A DNA stretch of 64,000 nt from Methylobacterium sp. J-078. Its GTDB lineage: Bacteria; Pseudomonadota; Alphaproteobacteria; Rhizobiales; Beijerinckiaceae. Every line of letters starts with the position of its first letter. Positions within the stretch are counted from its first letter, which is position 1. The notes beneath the pieces were generated by a model, which worked only from the letters and a program-made list of their open reading frames with translations, ran no database searches and had not been told where the DNA came from. Shown piece after piece: positions 8,699 to 17,749 of this stretch. The stretch is taken from assembly GCF_022829285.1 (NCBI RefSeq), contig NZ_JAKSYI010000108.1, forward strand, positions 140,898 through 204,897. The letters run 5' to 3'. Position numbers and translations under genes: made by a program.

Positions 8699-9625
8699 AT
8701 GGCGCGGGCAGGGTACGGATCGGTCTTGCTGGGCTGCGCCCTCCTCCTCGGCGTCCATCCCGGGGCCGCCTCGGCGCAGGACGGAAACGCCTTCCACAAC
8801 CGGATCGGGCCCAACCTCCCCTCCCCGTCCATGTCCGATCCCTCGGTGCCGCCGCTGCCCAGCGTGGCGAGCGCGGCCCTCACCCTCTCGGCGGTGTTCG
8901 CCGGGGGCGACAAGCCCCTGCGCTCGGGCCTCGCCTGGCGCGTCTACGAGGACCGCACGGACGGGGCGAAGCCCGCCATCGTCGCCCGCTCCGAGGCGGC
9001 CGAGCCGAGCTTCACCCTGGCGCCGGGCTCTTACGTCGCCACCGTGACCTACGGCTTCGCCAGCGCCTCGCGCCGCGTCGTCATGGCGGGCCGGCCGGCC
9101 TCCGAGCAGCTCAAGGTCAATGCCGGGGCGCTCAAGCTCTCGGGCGCCATCGGCGACGTGAAGCTCAGCCCCGACCAGCTCGCCTTCTCGGTCTTCGTGC
9201 CGATCGGGACGAATTCGGAGGGGCGCCTCGTGCGCAGCGGCGTCAAGGCGGGCGAACTCCTGCGCCTGCCCGAGGGCACCTACCACGTGGTCTCGACCTA
9301 TGGCGGCTCGAACGCGATCCAGCGCGCCGACCTCAAGGTGGAGAACGGCAAGGTCACGGACGCCACCCTGAACCACCGCGCCGCCACCCTGACCCTGAAG
9401 CTCGTCGCGGCCGAGGGGGCGGAGGCCTTCGCCGGCACCGCCTTCAGCGTGCTGACGCCGGGCGGCGACACCATCCGCGAGGCCATCGGCGCCTTCCCGC
9501 AGGTGACCCTGGCGGAGGGCGACTACGTCCTCATCGCCCGCCACGACGGGCAGGTCTACACCCGCGAGTTCAAGGTCGAGAGCGGCCTGAACCGCGACGT
9601 CGAGGTCATCGCCAAGGCGTCCTGA
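8699..9625 (+). CDS. Secreted beta-repeat protein of unknown function
   Basis: The 308-residue protein has a signal peptide (MARAGYGSVLLGCALLLGVH, cleavage near ASAQ, residue 27). Three domains of about 85-95 residues appear related. Each ends in an acid-rich 'G-x-Y-x-V' strand: LAPGSYVATVTYGFASASRR, RLPEGTYHVVSTYGGSNAIQ and TLAEGDYVLIARHDGQVYTR. This periodic 'pGxY.v...y.g' pattern is typical of carboxypeptidase-regulatory or SpaA-like beta sandwiches. It is probably periplasmic and structural or binding; no catalytic residues are visible. It is followed 38 bp later by another small secreted protein. Confidence 0.8.
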   Translation: MARAGYGSVLLGCALLLGVHPGAASAQDGNAFHNRIGPNLPSPSMSDPSVPPLPSVASAALTLSAVFAGGDKPLRSGLAWRVYEDRTDGAKPAIVARSEAAEPSFTLAPGSYVATVTYGFASASRRVVMAGRPASEQLKVNAGALKLSGAIGDVKLSPDQLAFSVFVPIGTNSEGRLVRSGVKAGELLRLPEGTYHVVSTYGGSNAIQRADLKVENGKVTDATLNHRAATLTLKLVAAEGAEAFAGTAFSVLTPGGDTIREAIGAFPQVTLAEGDYVLIARHDGQVYTREFKVESGLNRDVEVIAKAS

Positions 9626-9663
9626 CGACGAGGGCACCGATGATCGTGGGGAGGAGGGCGCGG

Positions 9664-10047
9664 ATGCGGCAGGTTTCGATCGGCGCCCTCGCCCTTCTCC
9701 TGGCGGCGATCCCGGCGGGCGCCCGAGCGCCGGACGGGGCCGAGCCGGGCCTCGACGCGGACACCGCCGCCCGCGTCACCGCCCTTCTCGGCCGCACCTT
9801 GCGGATGCCCGAGACCGCCCGCTACGGCCGCCTGCGCGCGGGCCGCGCGGGGGCGTTCTGCGGCGAGGTCGAGACCACCAACCGCATGGGCCAGCCGGTC
9901 GGCCCCCGGCACTTCGTCGCCGACCTCGATGCGGGGATCGCCGGCATCCTTCCCGACGGGCCGGAGCTGCGCAATCCGGGGAGCCCCCAGGATTACGCCG
10001 CCATGCAGCGCATCCTGACCCTATACGCGGCCAACTGCGCCGCCTGA
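9664..10047 (+). CDS. Small secreted protein of unknown function
   Basis: The ATG at 9664 is chosen because a strong purine-rich ribosome site (GGGAGGAGGG) lies just upstream and a signal peptide starts there (MRQVSIGALALLLAAIPAGA). An in-frame ATG at 9640 would only add a basic leader. The 127-residue product has two cysteines in the mature part (GAFCGEVETTNRMGQPVGPR and the C-terminal LYAANCAA), suggesting one disulfide in the periplasm. The middle segment resembles small alphaproteobacterial exported proteins with a 'G-x-V-x-x-x-N-x-x-G' motif. Function unknown. Confidence 0.72.
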   Translation: MRQVSIGALALLLAAIPAGARAPDGAEPGLDADTAARVTALLGRTLRMPETARYGRLRAGRAGAFCGEVETTNRMGQPVGPRHFVADLDAGIAGILPDGPELRNPGSPQDYAAMQRILTLYAANCAA

Positions 10048-10050
10048 TCC

Positions 10051-10083
10051 GGGCTCCCTCCGGATAGGGTCCGGAGGGGGCCC
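10051..10083. terminator. 14-bp hairpin between convergent genes
   Basis: Positions 10051-10064 pair with 10070-10083 over 14 base pairs, with one G-T wobble and a 5-nt loop. It sits in the 44-bp gap between the secreted-protein gene and the convergent end of thrS, so it probably terminates both. No long T-run follows on either side. Confidence 0.7.
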
Positions 10084-10091
10084 GGCCTTCA

Positions 10092-12119
10092 TCAGGGCGT
10101 CGGTGCCTCGCCGTGCTGGCCATCCAGGGCGACGTTCTCGCTCGGCACGGTCTCGACGACCGCATCCGCCCGGATGCGGTCCGGCGCGGTCGCCTCCGCC
10201 ACCAGGGCGGCCAGGGTCTCGTCGAGGCCGCCGGTGCGGGTGTGCTGGCTGCCGAGGCGCCGCACCGAGACCGTGCGCTCCTCGCCCTCCTTGCGGCCGA
10301 CGACCAGCATCACCGGGACCTTGGCGAGCGAGTGCTCGCGGACCTTGTAGTTGATCTTCTCGTTTCTCAGATCGGCCTCGACGCGCAGGCCGAGGCGGGT
10401 GGCGGCGGCCACGACCTCCCGGGCATAGGGGTCGGCGTCGCCCGTGATGGTGGCCACGACGATCTGCACAGGGGCGAGCCAGAGGGGGAAATGCCCCGCG
10501 AAATGCTCGATCAGGATGCCCGTAAAACGCTCCAGCGAGCCGCAGATGGCGCGGTGGACCATGACCGGGGGCTTCTTGCCGCTCTCGGCATCGACGTAGA
10601 ACGCGCCGAAGCGCTCCGGCAGGTTGAAGTCGACCTGCGTGGTGCCGCACTGCCAGTCGCGCCCGATGGCGTCGCGCAGCACGTACTCGAATTTCGGCCC
10701 GTAGAAGGCGCCCTCCCCCGGGTTGATCGCGGTCTTGATGCGGCCGCCGGACTGCTCCTCGATCTGGGTGAGCACGCGGGTCATGACCTCTTCGGCATGG
10801 TCCCAGAGGGCGTCCGACCCGACCCGCTTCTCGGGGCGGGTCGAGAGCTTCACCACGATCTCGCCGAAGCCGAAATCCGCGTAGGTGGAGAGGATCAGGT
10901 CGTTGATCTTCAGGCACTCGTCGGCGAGCTGGTCCTCCGTGCAGAAGATGTGCGCGTCGTCCTGGGTGAAGCCGCGCACCCGCATCAGCCCGTGCATGGC
11001 CCCCGACGGCTCGTAGCGGTGGACCACCCCGAACTCGGCCATGCGTAAGGGAAGGTCGCGATAGGATTTCAGCCCGTGCTTGAAGATCATCACGTGGCCG
11101 GGGCAGTTCATGGGCTTCAACGCGAACCAGCGCTTGTCCTCGGCCTCGTCGCCGGCGCTCTGGGCCGCGAACATGTTCTCGCGGTACCAGCCCCAGTGGC
11201 CGGAGGTCTCCCACAGGGCCTTGTCGAGGATCTGGGGGGCGTTGACCTCCTGGTAGTCGCCGCGCAGGCGCCGGCGCATGTAGGCGATCAATTCCTGGAA
11301 CACCGTCCAGCCCTTGGCGTGCCAGAACACGACGCCCGGCCCCTCCTCCTGGAAGTGGAACAGGTCCATCTCGCGCCCCAGGCGCCGGTGGTCGCGGCGC
11401 TCGGCCTCCTCCAGCCGGTGCAGGTAGGCGTCGAGGTCCTCCTTCGTGGCCCAGGCGGTGCCGTAGATGCGGGTCAGCATTGGGTTGTTGGAATCACCCC
11501 GCCAATAGGCGCCCGCCACCTTCATCAGCTTGAAGGCGGTCCCGACCTTGCCCGTCGAGGTCATGTGCGGGCCGCGGCAGAGGTCGAACCAGTCGCCCTG
11601 GCGATAGACCTTCAGGTCTTCGCCGGGCGGGATCGCGTCCACCAGTTCGACCTTGTAGGCCTCGCCCTTCTCGGCAAAGAGCGCCCGGATGTCGTCCCGC
11701 TTCCAGATCTCCTTCGTGAAGGGGGCGTCGCGGGCGATGACCTCGCGCATCTTCGCCTCGATCTTCGGGAAGTCCTCCGGCGTGAAGGGCTCGGCCTTCG
11801 CGAAGTCGTAGTAGAACCCGTTCTCGATCACCGGGCCGATGGTGACCTGCGTGCCCGGCCACAGGGCCTGCACCGCCTCGGCCAGCACGTGGGCGCAGTC
11901 GTGCCGGATCAGCTCGAGGCTGCGCGGGTCGGCGCGGTCGAGGAACTCGATGCGCGCATCGTGCGCGATCGTGTCGTCGAGGTCGCGCACGGTGCCGTCG
12001 AGCGCCATGGCGACGGTGCGCTTGGCCAGGGACTTGGCGATGCCCTCGACGACGGCACGGCCGGTGATCGCGGCGTCGTAGCTGCGGGTGTTGCCGTCGG
12101 GGAAGGTCAGGATCGGCAT
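10092..12119 (-). CDS. thrS: Threonyl-tRNA synthetase
   Basis: A full-length 675-residue class II synthetase that charges tRNA-Thr in the cytoplasm. Visible parts: an N-terminal TGS domain (1-60, [12 protein letters not shown]); the editing domain with [14 protein letters not shown] and [11 protein letters not shown]; a catalytic core with the zinc-binding cysteine in [12 protein letters not shown], motif 2 [20 protein letters not shown] and motif 3 [20 protein letters not shown]; and a C-terminal anticodon-binding domain ending near [15 protein letters not shown]-terminal tail of about 30 residues is extra. AAGGAG lies upstream of the ATG, giving a good start. Confidence 0.98.
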   Translation of the reverse strand: MPILTFPDGNTRSYDAAITGRAVVEGIAKSLAKRTVAMALDGTVRDLDDTIAHDARIEFLDRADPRSLELIRHDCAHVLAEAVQALWPGTQVTIGPVIENGFYYDFAKAEPFTPEDFPKIEAKMREVIARDAPFTKEIWKRDDIRALFAEKGEAYKVELVDAIPPGEDLKVYRQGDWFDLCRGPHMTSTGKVGTAFKLMKVAGAYWRGDSNNPMLTRIYGTAWATKEDLDAYLHRLEEAERRDHRRLGREMDLFHFQEEGPGVVFWHAKGWTVFQELIAYMRRRLRGDYQEVNAPQILDKALWETSGHWGWYRENMFAAQSAGDEAEDKRWFALKPMNCPGHVMIFKHGLKSYRDLPLRMAEFGVVHRYEPSGAMHGLMRVRGFTQDDAHIFCTEDQLADECLKINDLILSTYADFGFGEIVVKLSTRPEKRVGSDALWDHAEEVMTRVLTQIEEQSGGRIKTAINPGEGAFYGPKFEYVLRDAIGRDWQCGTTQVDFNLPERFGAFYVDAESGKKPPVMVHRAICGSLERFTGILIEHFAGHFPLWLAPVQIVVATITGDADPYAREVVAAATRLGLRVEADLRNEKINYKVREHSLAKVPVMLVVGRKEGEERTVSVRRLGSQHTRTGGLDETLAALVAEATAPDRIRADAVVETVPSENVALDGQHGEAPTP

Positions 12120-12489
12120 GGCCGGTGGCTCCTTGGAGGCTCACTCCTGCGTACGCGGCAGGTAAGCGGGGGCGGGTCGTGATCGGGGCGGCTGCCAGTG
12201 CGGCGCCGCGCCCGGCCGTTTAGACCCATTCGCATTGGGAAGGAATGCGCATTGGGCAGGAAGGAGAAACGCCACGCGATCCCATCCCGCTCCGGCCCTG
12301 ACAATTCCCGGGGATCATCAATCCCCGCGTCCCGTGGTGGCGGCCGATCAATTGACAACGTGGGCGCGAGACGACTGATGCTGGCCGACCACCGGGCCCC
12401 GAGCACGGTCGAGATCAAGAAAACATCCACGCCACAGAACAAAAGTCCGGTCCCGACGGGGCGCAGGGCGATCGCCGGGAGACACGTTC
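12120..12489. other. 370-bp divergent intergenic region
   Basis: This separates thrS (minus) and the 2HCT transporter (plus) and should hold both promoters. I see a 14-nt direct repeat, CGCATTGGGAAGGA at 12231-12244 and CGCATTGGGCAGGA at 12248-12261 (13 of 14 identical, 17-nt period). A TTGACA lies at 12352-12357 but lacks a convincing -10 at 17-18 bp. No coding capacity stands out. Confidence 0.4.
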
Positions 12490-13899
12490 ATGCCGAGCCC
12501 CGCACAGACGGTACATCCCGAGGGCATCGCGATCACGACGACCGCCCAGGTACCGGGGGCGCACACGCCCGTGGGCCAGGTCCCGGCGCGGAAGCTGTGG
12601 CCTCATGGCTGGTGGCGCCTCGTCGACCTGCAGATCGGCATCATCCCGCTGCCGGTCTACGTGATCCTGGTGGCGCTGCTCTCGGTGCTGACCGCCGAGG
12701 GCGAGATCAAATCCGATGCGCCGACGATGATCGCCGTCCTGGTGCTGGGGGGCTTCACCTGCGCGGAGATCGGCAAGCGCCTGCCGGTCCTGCGCCAGAT
12801 CGGAGCGGGGGCGATCTTCGCCACCTTCATCCCCTCGGCGCTGGTCTATTACGCGCTGATCCCGGGGCCGATCGTCAAGGCGATCACGGACTTCACCAAG
12901 TTCACCAACTTCCTCTACCTCTACATCGCGGCGATCATCGTCGGCAGCATCCTGGGCATGGACCGGGCGGTGCTGATCAAGGGCTTCCTCAAGATCTTCG
13001 TCCCCCTCGGCCTCGGCTCCCTGGCGGCGGGCTGCGTCGGAACCCTGGTGGGCACGCTCCTCGGGCTGGGTGCCCACCACACGTTCTTCTTCATCGTCGT
13101 GCCGATCATGGCCGGCGGTGTCGGCGAGGGCGCGATCCCGCTCTCCATCGGCTATGGGGCGATCCTCGGCATTCCGCAGGGCGACGTCTTCGCCCAGGTG
13201 CTGCCGCCGGTGATGCTGGGCAGCCTCACGGCGATCATCCTGGCCGGCACCCTGAACTGGGTGGGCAAGCGCAATCTGCACCTCACCGGCGAGGGCCGCC
13301 TGCAGCCCGACACCGAGAACGACATGGAGGCGGGCACGCCCGTCGAGACCGGCCCGATCGACGCCGCCACGGTGGCGGCGGCCGGCCTGACGGCGGTGAC
13401 GCTCTACCTGCTGGGCGTGATGTGCCACCACCTCACCGGCCTGCCCGCCCCCGTGGCGATGCTGTTCCTTGCGGTACTGGCCAAGCTCGCCAGCGCGGTC
13501 TCGCCCCGGCTCCAGGCCGGCGGCTTCATCGTCTACAAGTTCGTGCAGGTCGGCATGACCTACCCGCTGCTCTTCGCCATCGGCGTCTCGCTCACCCCCT
13601 GGGACAAGCTGGTGGCGGCCTTCACGCTCCCCAACCTCATCACCATCGTGGCCACCGTCGTCACCCTGATGGCGACGGGCTACGCCGTCGGGCGCCGCCT
13701 CGGCATGTACCCGATCGAGACCGCCATCGTGAACGCCTGCCACAGCGGCCAGGGCGGCACCGGTGACGTGGCGATCCTCACCGCCGCCAACCGGATGGCG
13801 CTGATGCCGTTCGCGCAGATCGCCACCCGCATCGGCGGCGCGCTCACGGTGACGGGGACGCTGGTGTTTCTGAAGTGGATCACGGCGGCGCCGGTCTGA
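12490..13899 (+). CDS. 2-hydroxycarboxylate transporter (malate/citrate:cation symporter)
   Basis: This 469-residue membrane protein matches the 2HCT family (CitS, MleP, CimH). It has two inverted halves of five helices each. The first re-entrant loop carries the family's hallmark in 'MAGGVGEGAIPLSIGYG' (near residue 208), and the second carries 'NACHSGQGGTGDVAILTAAN' (near 418), matching the conserved GGxG loops that bind the carboxylate and sodium. It imports malate, citrate or lactate-type acids. A GGGAG element lies about 11 nt before the ATG. It stands alone, convergent with nothing and divergent from thrS. The exact substrate cannot be deduced. Confidence 0.93.
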   Translation: MPSPAQTVHPEGIAITTTAQVPGAHTPVGQVPARKLWPHGWWRLVDLQIGIIPLPVYVILVALLSVLTAEGEIKSDAPTMIAVLVLGGFTCAEIGKRLPVLRQIGAGAIFATFIPSALVYYALIPGPIVKAITDFTKFTNFLYLYIAAIIVGSILGMDRAVLIKGFLKIFVPLGLGSLAAGCVGTLVGTLLGLGAHHTFFFIVVPIMAGGVGEGAIPLSIGYGAILGIPQGDVFAQVLPPVMLGSLTAIILAGTLNWVGKRNLHLTGEGRLQPDTENDMEAGTPVETGPIDAATVAAAGLTAVTLYLLGVMCHHLTGLPAPVAMLFLAVLAKLASAVSPRLQAGGFIVYKFVQVGMTYPLLFAIGVSLTPWDKLVAAFTLPNLITIVATVVTLMATGYAVGRRLGMYPIETAIVNACHSGQGGTGDVAILTAANRMALMPFAQIATRIGGALTVTGTLVFLKWITAAPV

Positions 13900-14047
13900 G
13901 AGCCGGGTGCCGGCCCGAGGCGTCGCGGCAGGCTATCGTCCTGGATCTTCACGTGCTTGTGAATGACTTTCCCTGGGCGATAGTCTGATTTTGTCGTGCG
14001 TCTTGCGGTCGAAGGGCAATCGAAGCGAGCGGATAAACAGACCTTAA

Positions 14048-14082
14048 GAGGTTCAGGGCCAGAATACCCTCAGGATGACCTG
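14048..14082. repeat. Inverted repeat upstream of diguanylate cyclase
   Basis: GTTCAGG and CCTGAAC form 7-bp arms separated by about 21 nt, located 50-85 bp before the GGDEF gene start, where an operator or a 5' UTR hairpin could lie. The arms are short and could be chance. Confidence 0.3.
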
Positions 14083-14132
14083 AACGGTACGGCGTGCCGA
14101 GGCCTCCTGCGAGGAAGGTCCGGCGCGGTTCG

Positions 14133-15383
14133 ATGCATGTCTGTCCGGGGAACGCGATCCCAGATGAGAACGGTTCGTTGCCGAGGTGGGTCGAGGCCGA
14201 ACTCCGACGGCCCTGGTCGCAGATCGGCTTCGGCGCCGCCCTCGAAGCGCGATATCAGCGCGCGATCGAGCCGGGCCGCACGCGCCGCTACATCCTCTGC
14301 CACCTCTCCGGGATGGCTGTCTTCGACCTCTTCATCTTCATCAACGCCCTCGTCATTCCCGACGTTCTCGCGCTGGTGATCGTCCTCGATCTCGCGGTCC
14401 TCACGCCCGCGCTGCTCGTTCTGGTCTGGCTGATGCACCGGAGGATCGTTCCGTCCGTCCTCGCCAGTACCCTCTTCCTGTTCCCGATCATCGGCACGAT
14501 GCTGGCGCTGATGCTGGCGTCGCACATGCAGAACGCCGTGATGATCGCGTTCGCGATCCCGATGGTCATGGTCTACGGCTGCATCGCCCTGCCGCTCCCG
14601 GTCCCCCAGGCGGCCATCGTGGCGATCGGTGCCACGATGCTCACGGCCGGGGCCGTCGCGTTCCATCCCCGGTTCGACCTCGGCGGCGGTCTGTTCGCCA
14701 TCATGCTCAACCTCAGCATGGCCGGCTACCTGCTGTTCGCCGCCTTCCGCAACGAGATCAGCGAACGGCGCTTCTATCTCCTGAACCTGCGCGATGCGCT
14801 GCGGTCCGAGAGCCTGGTCGAGCGGAACCGGACGCTGCTCAGCCTCTCCGACACCGATGGCCTGACCGGCATCGGGAACCGTCGGGCCTTCGATGCCCGG
14901 CTCGAGAGCGTCTGGCGCGACCAGGGTCCGTGCCGGACGCCGGTCGCCCTGATGATGATCGACATCGATCACTTCAAGCGCCTCAACGACACCTACGGCC
15001 ATCTCGGCGGCGATGCCTGCCTGCGGGCGGTGGCGGCCATCGTCGACGGGACGATGCGGGACCCGGCCGCGGCCACCTTCCGGTACGGCGGCGAGGAATT
15101 CGCGGTGATCCTGGTCGGGCCGGAGGCCGGGCGGGTCGACGTGATCGCCGAGCAGGTCCGCAGGTCCGTCGAGGCCGCCCCGGTGTCCCTCCCGGGCGGT
15201 CCCCAGGGCGGCGTCGGTGTCACCGTGAGCATCGGGTGCGTCGCGATGGTGCCGGACGCCGATCGTCCGCACGTGACGCCGATCGCCATAGCCGACGCGG
15301 CCCTGTATCGGGCCAAGCTGAAGGGGCGCAACCGGGTCCAGATGGGGCTCGCGGCTCCCGATGCGGTCCTGCAGGTCGCCTGA
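14133..15383 (+). CDS. Membrane-bound diguanylate cyclase (GGDEF)
   Basis: From ATG 14133 the product is 416 residues; an upstream in-frame ATG at 14094 would add 13. About six transmembrane helices (near residues 50-205) form an uncharacterised sensor. They are followed by a short helix and a GGDEF domain starting at DTDGLTGIGNRRAFD. The signature is FRYGGEEFAVILVG, an active GGEEF, with the metal site DIDHFKRLNDTYGHLGGDA. The RxxD inhibitory site expected just upstream of GGEEF is absent (the stretch reads MRDPAAATFRYGGEEF). It should make c-di-GMP without classical product inhibition. Two PilZ proteins in this window could read the signal. Confidence 0.93.
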   Translation: MHVCPGNAIPDENGSLPRWVEAELRRPWSQIGFGAALEARYQRAIEPGRTRRYILCHLSGMAVFDLFIFINALVIPDVLALVIVLDLAVLTPALLVLVWLMHRRIVPSVLASTLFLFPIIGTMLALMLASHMQNAVMIAFAIPMVMVYGCIALPLPVPQAAIVAIGATMLTAGAVAFHPRFDLGGGLFAIMLNLSMAGYLLFAAFRNEISERRFYLLNLRDALRSESLVERNRTLLSLSDTDGLTGIGNRRAFDARLESVWRDQGPCRTPVALMMIDIDHFKRLNDTYGHLGGDACLRAVAAIVDGTMRDPAAATFRYGGEEFAVILVGPEAGRVDVIAEQVRRSVEAAPVSLPGGPQGGVGVTVSIGCVAMVPDADRPHVTPIAIADAALYRAKLKGRNRVQMGLAAPDAVLQVA

Positions 15384-15424
15384 ACGGCGGGATCGGCCGA
15401 ACAGGACCCGCAACGGGACCGGCC

Positions 15425-15748
15425 TCACCCGCTCTCGACCGCCTCGCAGGCGAAGGGCGAGGGCGGCGCGTTCACGCCGCGCCAGCGGCCGTAGCGCCAG
15501 GGCGTGAACCAGGCGGCCCGCGCCGGCAGCGCCTCCGGCACGAGGTCGATGCCGTGGGTGCCGAAGGGGCCGCAGCGGCAGATGCGGGAAAACCCGATCC
15601 AGCCGCCCGCCCAGAGCCCGTGCCGCTGGATCGCCCCGTCCGTATAGGTCGAGCACGAGGGCCAGTGCCGGCACTGGCGGCCGATCAGGCTCGACAGGGT
15701 GAGCTGGTAGCCCCGGATCGCCCCGTGGGCGAGGCGGCGAAGCAGCAT
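15425..15748 (-). CDS. yidD: Membrane protein insertion efficiency factor YidD
   Basis: The 107-residue product shows the YidD signature: 'YQLTLSSLIGRQCRHWPSCS' followed by 'TYTDGAIQRHGLWAGGWIGF' and a 'RICRCGPFGTHGIDLVPE' ending. These match the family pattern with three conserved cysteines and the G-x-D-x-VP tail. It is a small amphipathic membrane-associated factor that helps YidC/Sec insertion. The ATG at 15748 is preferred over an upstream frame extension because it starts one nucleotide after the stop of the NifU-like gene, showing tight coupling. Confidence 0.93.
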   Translation of the reverse strand: MLLRRLAHGAIRGYQLTLSSLIGRQCRHWPSCSTYTDGAIQRHGLWAGGWIGFSRICRCGPFGTHGIDLVPEALPARAAWFTPWRYGRWRGVNAPPSPFACEAVESG

Positions 15749-15749
15749 G

Positions 15750-16193
15750 CTACTCGGCCGCCACCGCCCCGGCCTCGACCCGGTCGAGGGCATCCACCAC
15801 CGCGTCGAAGGTCAGGAGCGTCGAGGCGTGGCGGGCCTTGAAGTCGCGCACCGGCTCCAGCACGGCGAGGTCGGCCCAGGCGCCCGCCGGCGCCGGCCCG
15901 TTCTCCTTGAGCATCCGCCGCATCGCGGCGCGGACCTCGCGCAACTCCTGGGCGCTGGCGCCGACCACGTGGCGCGCCATCAGCGAGGACGAGGCCTGGC
16001 CCAGGGCGCAGGCCTTCACCTCGTGGGCGAAATCGGTGACCGTGCCGTCCCGCACCGCCAGATCCACCGTGACGGTGGAGCCGCAGAGCTTCGAATGCGC
16101 GGTGGCGCTGGCATCCGGGGCGGCGAGACGCCCGAGGCGCGGGATGTCGGCAGCCAGTTCGAGGATGCGACGGTTGTAGATGTCGTCGAGCAT
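15750..16193 (-). CDS. NifU/IscU-like iron-sulfur cluster scaffold
   Basis: The 147-residue protein opens MLDDIYNRRILELAADIPRL, typical of IscU/NifU N-termini. The cluster-ligand region KLCGSTVTVDLAVRDG gives the first Cys (near 37) and KACALGQASSSLMARHVVGA the second (near 62). Where IscU has its third cysteine, this protein reads 'VRDFKARHASTLLTFDAV', with His in the equivalent region. This divergent group is common in alphaproteobacteria, often beside folE and hisI. The lost third Cys implies altered cluster assembly or another role. It is the first gene of a two-gene operon with yidD. Confidence 0.88.
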   Translation of the reverse strand: MLDDIYNRRILELAADIPRLGRLAAPDASATAHSKLCGSTVTVDLAVRDGTVTDFAHEVKACALGQASSSLMARHVVGASAQELREVRAAMRRMLKENGPAPAGAWADLAVLEPVRDFKARHASTLLTFDAVVDALDRVEAGAVAAE

Positions 16194-16560
16194 GGCGTTC
16201 CGTTCCGTCTGCGACCTGATCCGCGCGGCCCGCCGGGAGGCCGGCAGGCCGCCGGCTTCCGATCCGAAGGGCTGATCCGCGCGGCCCGCATTGCGCGTCG
16301 GCGCGATAACGTCGATATAGGCGCCAACGCACCGTTTCGCGAGGAGGCGGCTCGTCGACCCTGGCCGCGCCCACGGCCCGGGTCGCGCCACGGCAGACGG
16401 CACCGTCCGGGCATCGGCCGCTTCACGGCCCCATGGTTCGACGATGTACGCAAAGCCTGACAGCCACCCGATGACGACCCGGATCGCCCGGGCGGAAGAT
16501 GCCATGGATGCCGCGCTCAAGTCCCTCTCCTACCGCCTGACCGAGACGGAGGAATCCGGG
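16194..16560. other. Divergent region before folE with an 18-bp direct repeat
   Basis: This lies between the NifU-like gene (minus) and the preferred folE start. A perfect 18-bp direct repeat (CTGATCCGCGCGGCCCGC) occurs at 16216-16233 and 16272-16289, 56 bp apart. It could be a regulator site or simple duplication. The frame of folE is open upstream to 16444, so part of this stretch may be coded if an earlier start is used. Confidence 0.4.
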
Positions 16561-17265
16561 ATGGAACCGACCCGCCAGAACGGCGCCCTCAGCGCCATGC
16601 GCAACGACAACGCGCGCGTCGCCGAGGCGCCCGAGCCCGAGATCGCCCCCCTGCCCGCCTCCGCCCAGCGGGTGCCGGACGCCATCGCCACCGGCCGCCC
16701 GAGCCGCGAGGAGGCCGAGGCCGCCGTGCGCACGCTCCTGCGCTGGGCCGGCGACGACCCGACCCGCGAGGGCCTGCGCGACACCCCGGCCCGGGTGGTG
16801 AAGGCCTACGGCCAGATCTTCGGCGGCTACGAGCAGGACGCCGACGCGCTCCTCGAGCGGGTCTTCGAGGAGGTCGAGGGCTATTCCGATATCGTGCTGG
16901 TGCGCGACATCCCGTTCTACTCCCATTGCGAGCACCACATGGTGCCCTTCATGGGACTGGCGCACATCGCCTACTACCCGACCAAGGGCGTGGTCGGCCT
17001 GTCGAAGCTCGCCCGCGTGGTCGACACCTTCGCCCGCCGCCTGCAGACCCAGGAGACCATGACGGCGCAGATCGCCGACGTGATCGAGAGCATCCTCAAG
17101 CCCCGCGGCATCGCCGTGATGGTCGAGGCCGAGCACCTCTGCATGGCCATGCGCGGCGTCCAGAAGGCCGGCGTCTCCACCATCACCACCCAGTTCCGCG
17201 GCGCCTTCCGCAACGACGCCAACGAGCAGGTCCGCTTCCTCACCCTCGTGCGCAACAAGTCCTGA
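16561..17265 (+). CDS. folE: GTP cyclohydrolase I
   Basis: It makes 7,8-dihydroneopterin triphosphate from GTP, the first step of folate and tetrahydromethanopterin-type pterin synthesis. The catalytic region [20 protein letters not shown] holds the zinc Cys and His, with the second Cys in [12 protein letters not shown]. '[20 protein letters not shown]' and '[19 protein letters not shown]' are family hallmarks. The ATG at 16561 is chosen for its GGAGG site; earlier in-frame ATGs at 16444, 16471 and 16504 exist, giving up to 39 more residues of low-complexity leader. Even so, about 60 residues precede the conserved domain. Followed 28 bp later by hisI. Confidence 0.96.
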   Translation: MEPTRQNGALSAMRNDNARVAEAPEPEIAPLPASAQRVPDAIATGRPSREEAEAAVRTLLRWAGDDPTREGLRDTPARVVKAYGQIFGGYEQDADALLERVFEEVEGYSDIVLVRDIPFYSHCEHHMVPFMGLAHIAYYPTKGVVGLSKLARVVDTFARRLQTQETMTAQIADVIESILKPRGIAVMVEAEHLCMAMRGVQKAGVSTITTQFRGAFRNDANEQVRFLTLVRNKS

Positions 17266-17293
17266 GCCGGCCCGCGATGACGTCTGTCTCCCG

Positions 17294-17710
17294 ATGACCC
17301 GCGCCTTCCCGGAGCCGGGCAGCCGGGCCGAGGTCGAGGAGGGGGCGGCCTTCACCCCCCGCTTCGACGCCAACGGCCTCGTCTCCTGCATCGCCGTCGA
17401 TGCTGCCGACGGGCAGGTGCTCATGCTCGCCCACATGAATGCCGAGTCGCTGGCCCGCACCCTGGAGACCGGCGAGGCCTGGTACTGGTCGCGCTCCCGC
17501 GGCGAGCTCTGGCACAAGGGCGCCACCAGCGGTCAGGTCCAGCGCGTCGTCGAGATGCGGGTCGATTGCGACCAGGACGCCGTGCTGATCCGCGTCGCGG
17601 TCGGCGGCGACGGCGGTTGCTGCCACACCGGCCGGCGCGCCTGCTTCTATCGCCGCGTCGATCACGATCCGGCGACCGGGCAGGCGACCCTGCGGCCCGC
17701 CGATGCCTGA
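17294..17710 (+). CDS. hisI: Phosphoribosyl-AMP cyclohydrolase
   Basis: The 138-residue protein carries out the third step of histidine synthesis. '[20 protein letters not shown]' then [24 protein letters not shown] sequence, '[20 protein letters not shown]', and the zinc-binding Cys in '[15 protein letters not shown]' are diagnostic. No HisE (pyrophosphohydrolase) domain is fused, as is usual in alphaproteobacteria. It follows folE at 28 bp and precedes the patatin gene by 39 bp on the same strand; folE and hisI both open nucleotide rings. Confidence 0.97.
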   Translation: MTRAFPEPGSRAEVEEGAAFTPRFDANGLVSCIAVDAADGQVLMLAHMNAESLARTLETGEAWYWSRSRGELWHKGATSGQVQRVVEMRVDCDQDAVLIRVAVGGDGGCCHTGRRACFYRRVDHDPATGQATLRPADA

Positions 17711-17749
17711 TCCCGGTGCGATGCGGACCTGTCCGAGGCGGCCCCCGTC

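Noticed and set aside
12107..12442. Minus-strand 111-codon frame upstream of thrS
   Set aside because: No hydrophobic, domain or ribosome-site support; overlaps the promoter region.
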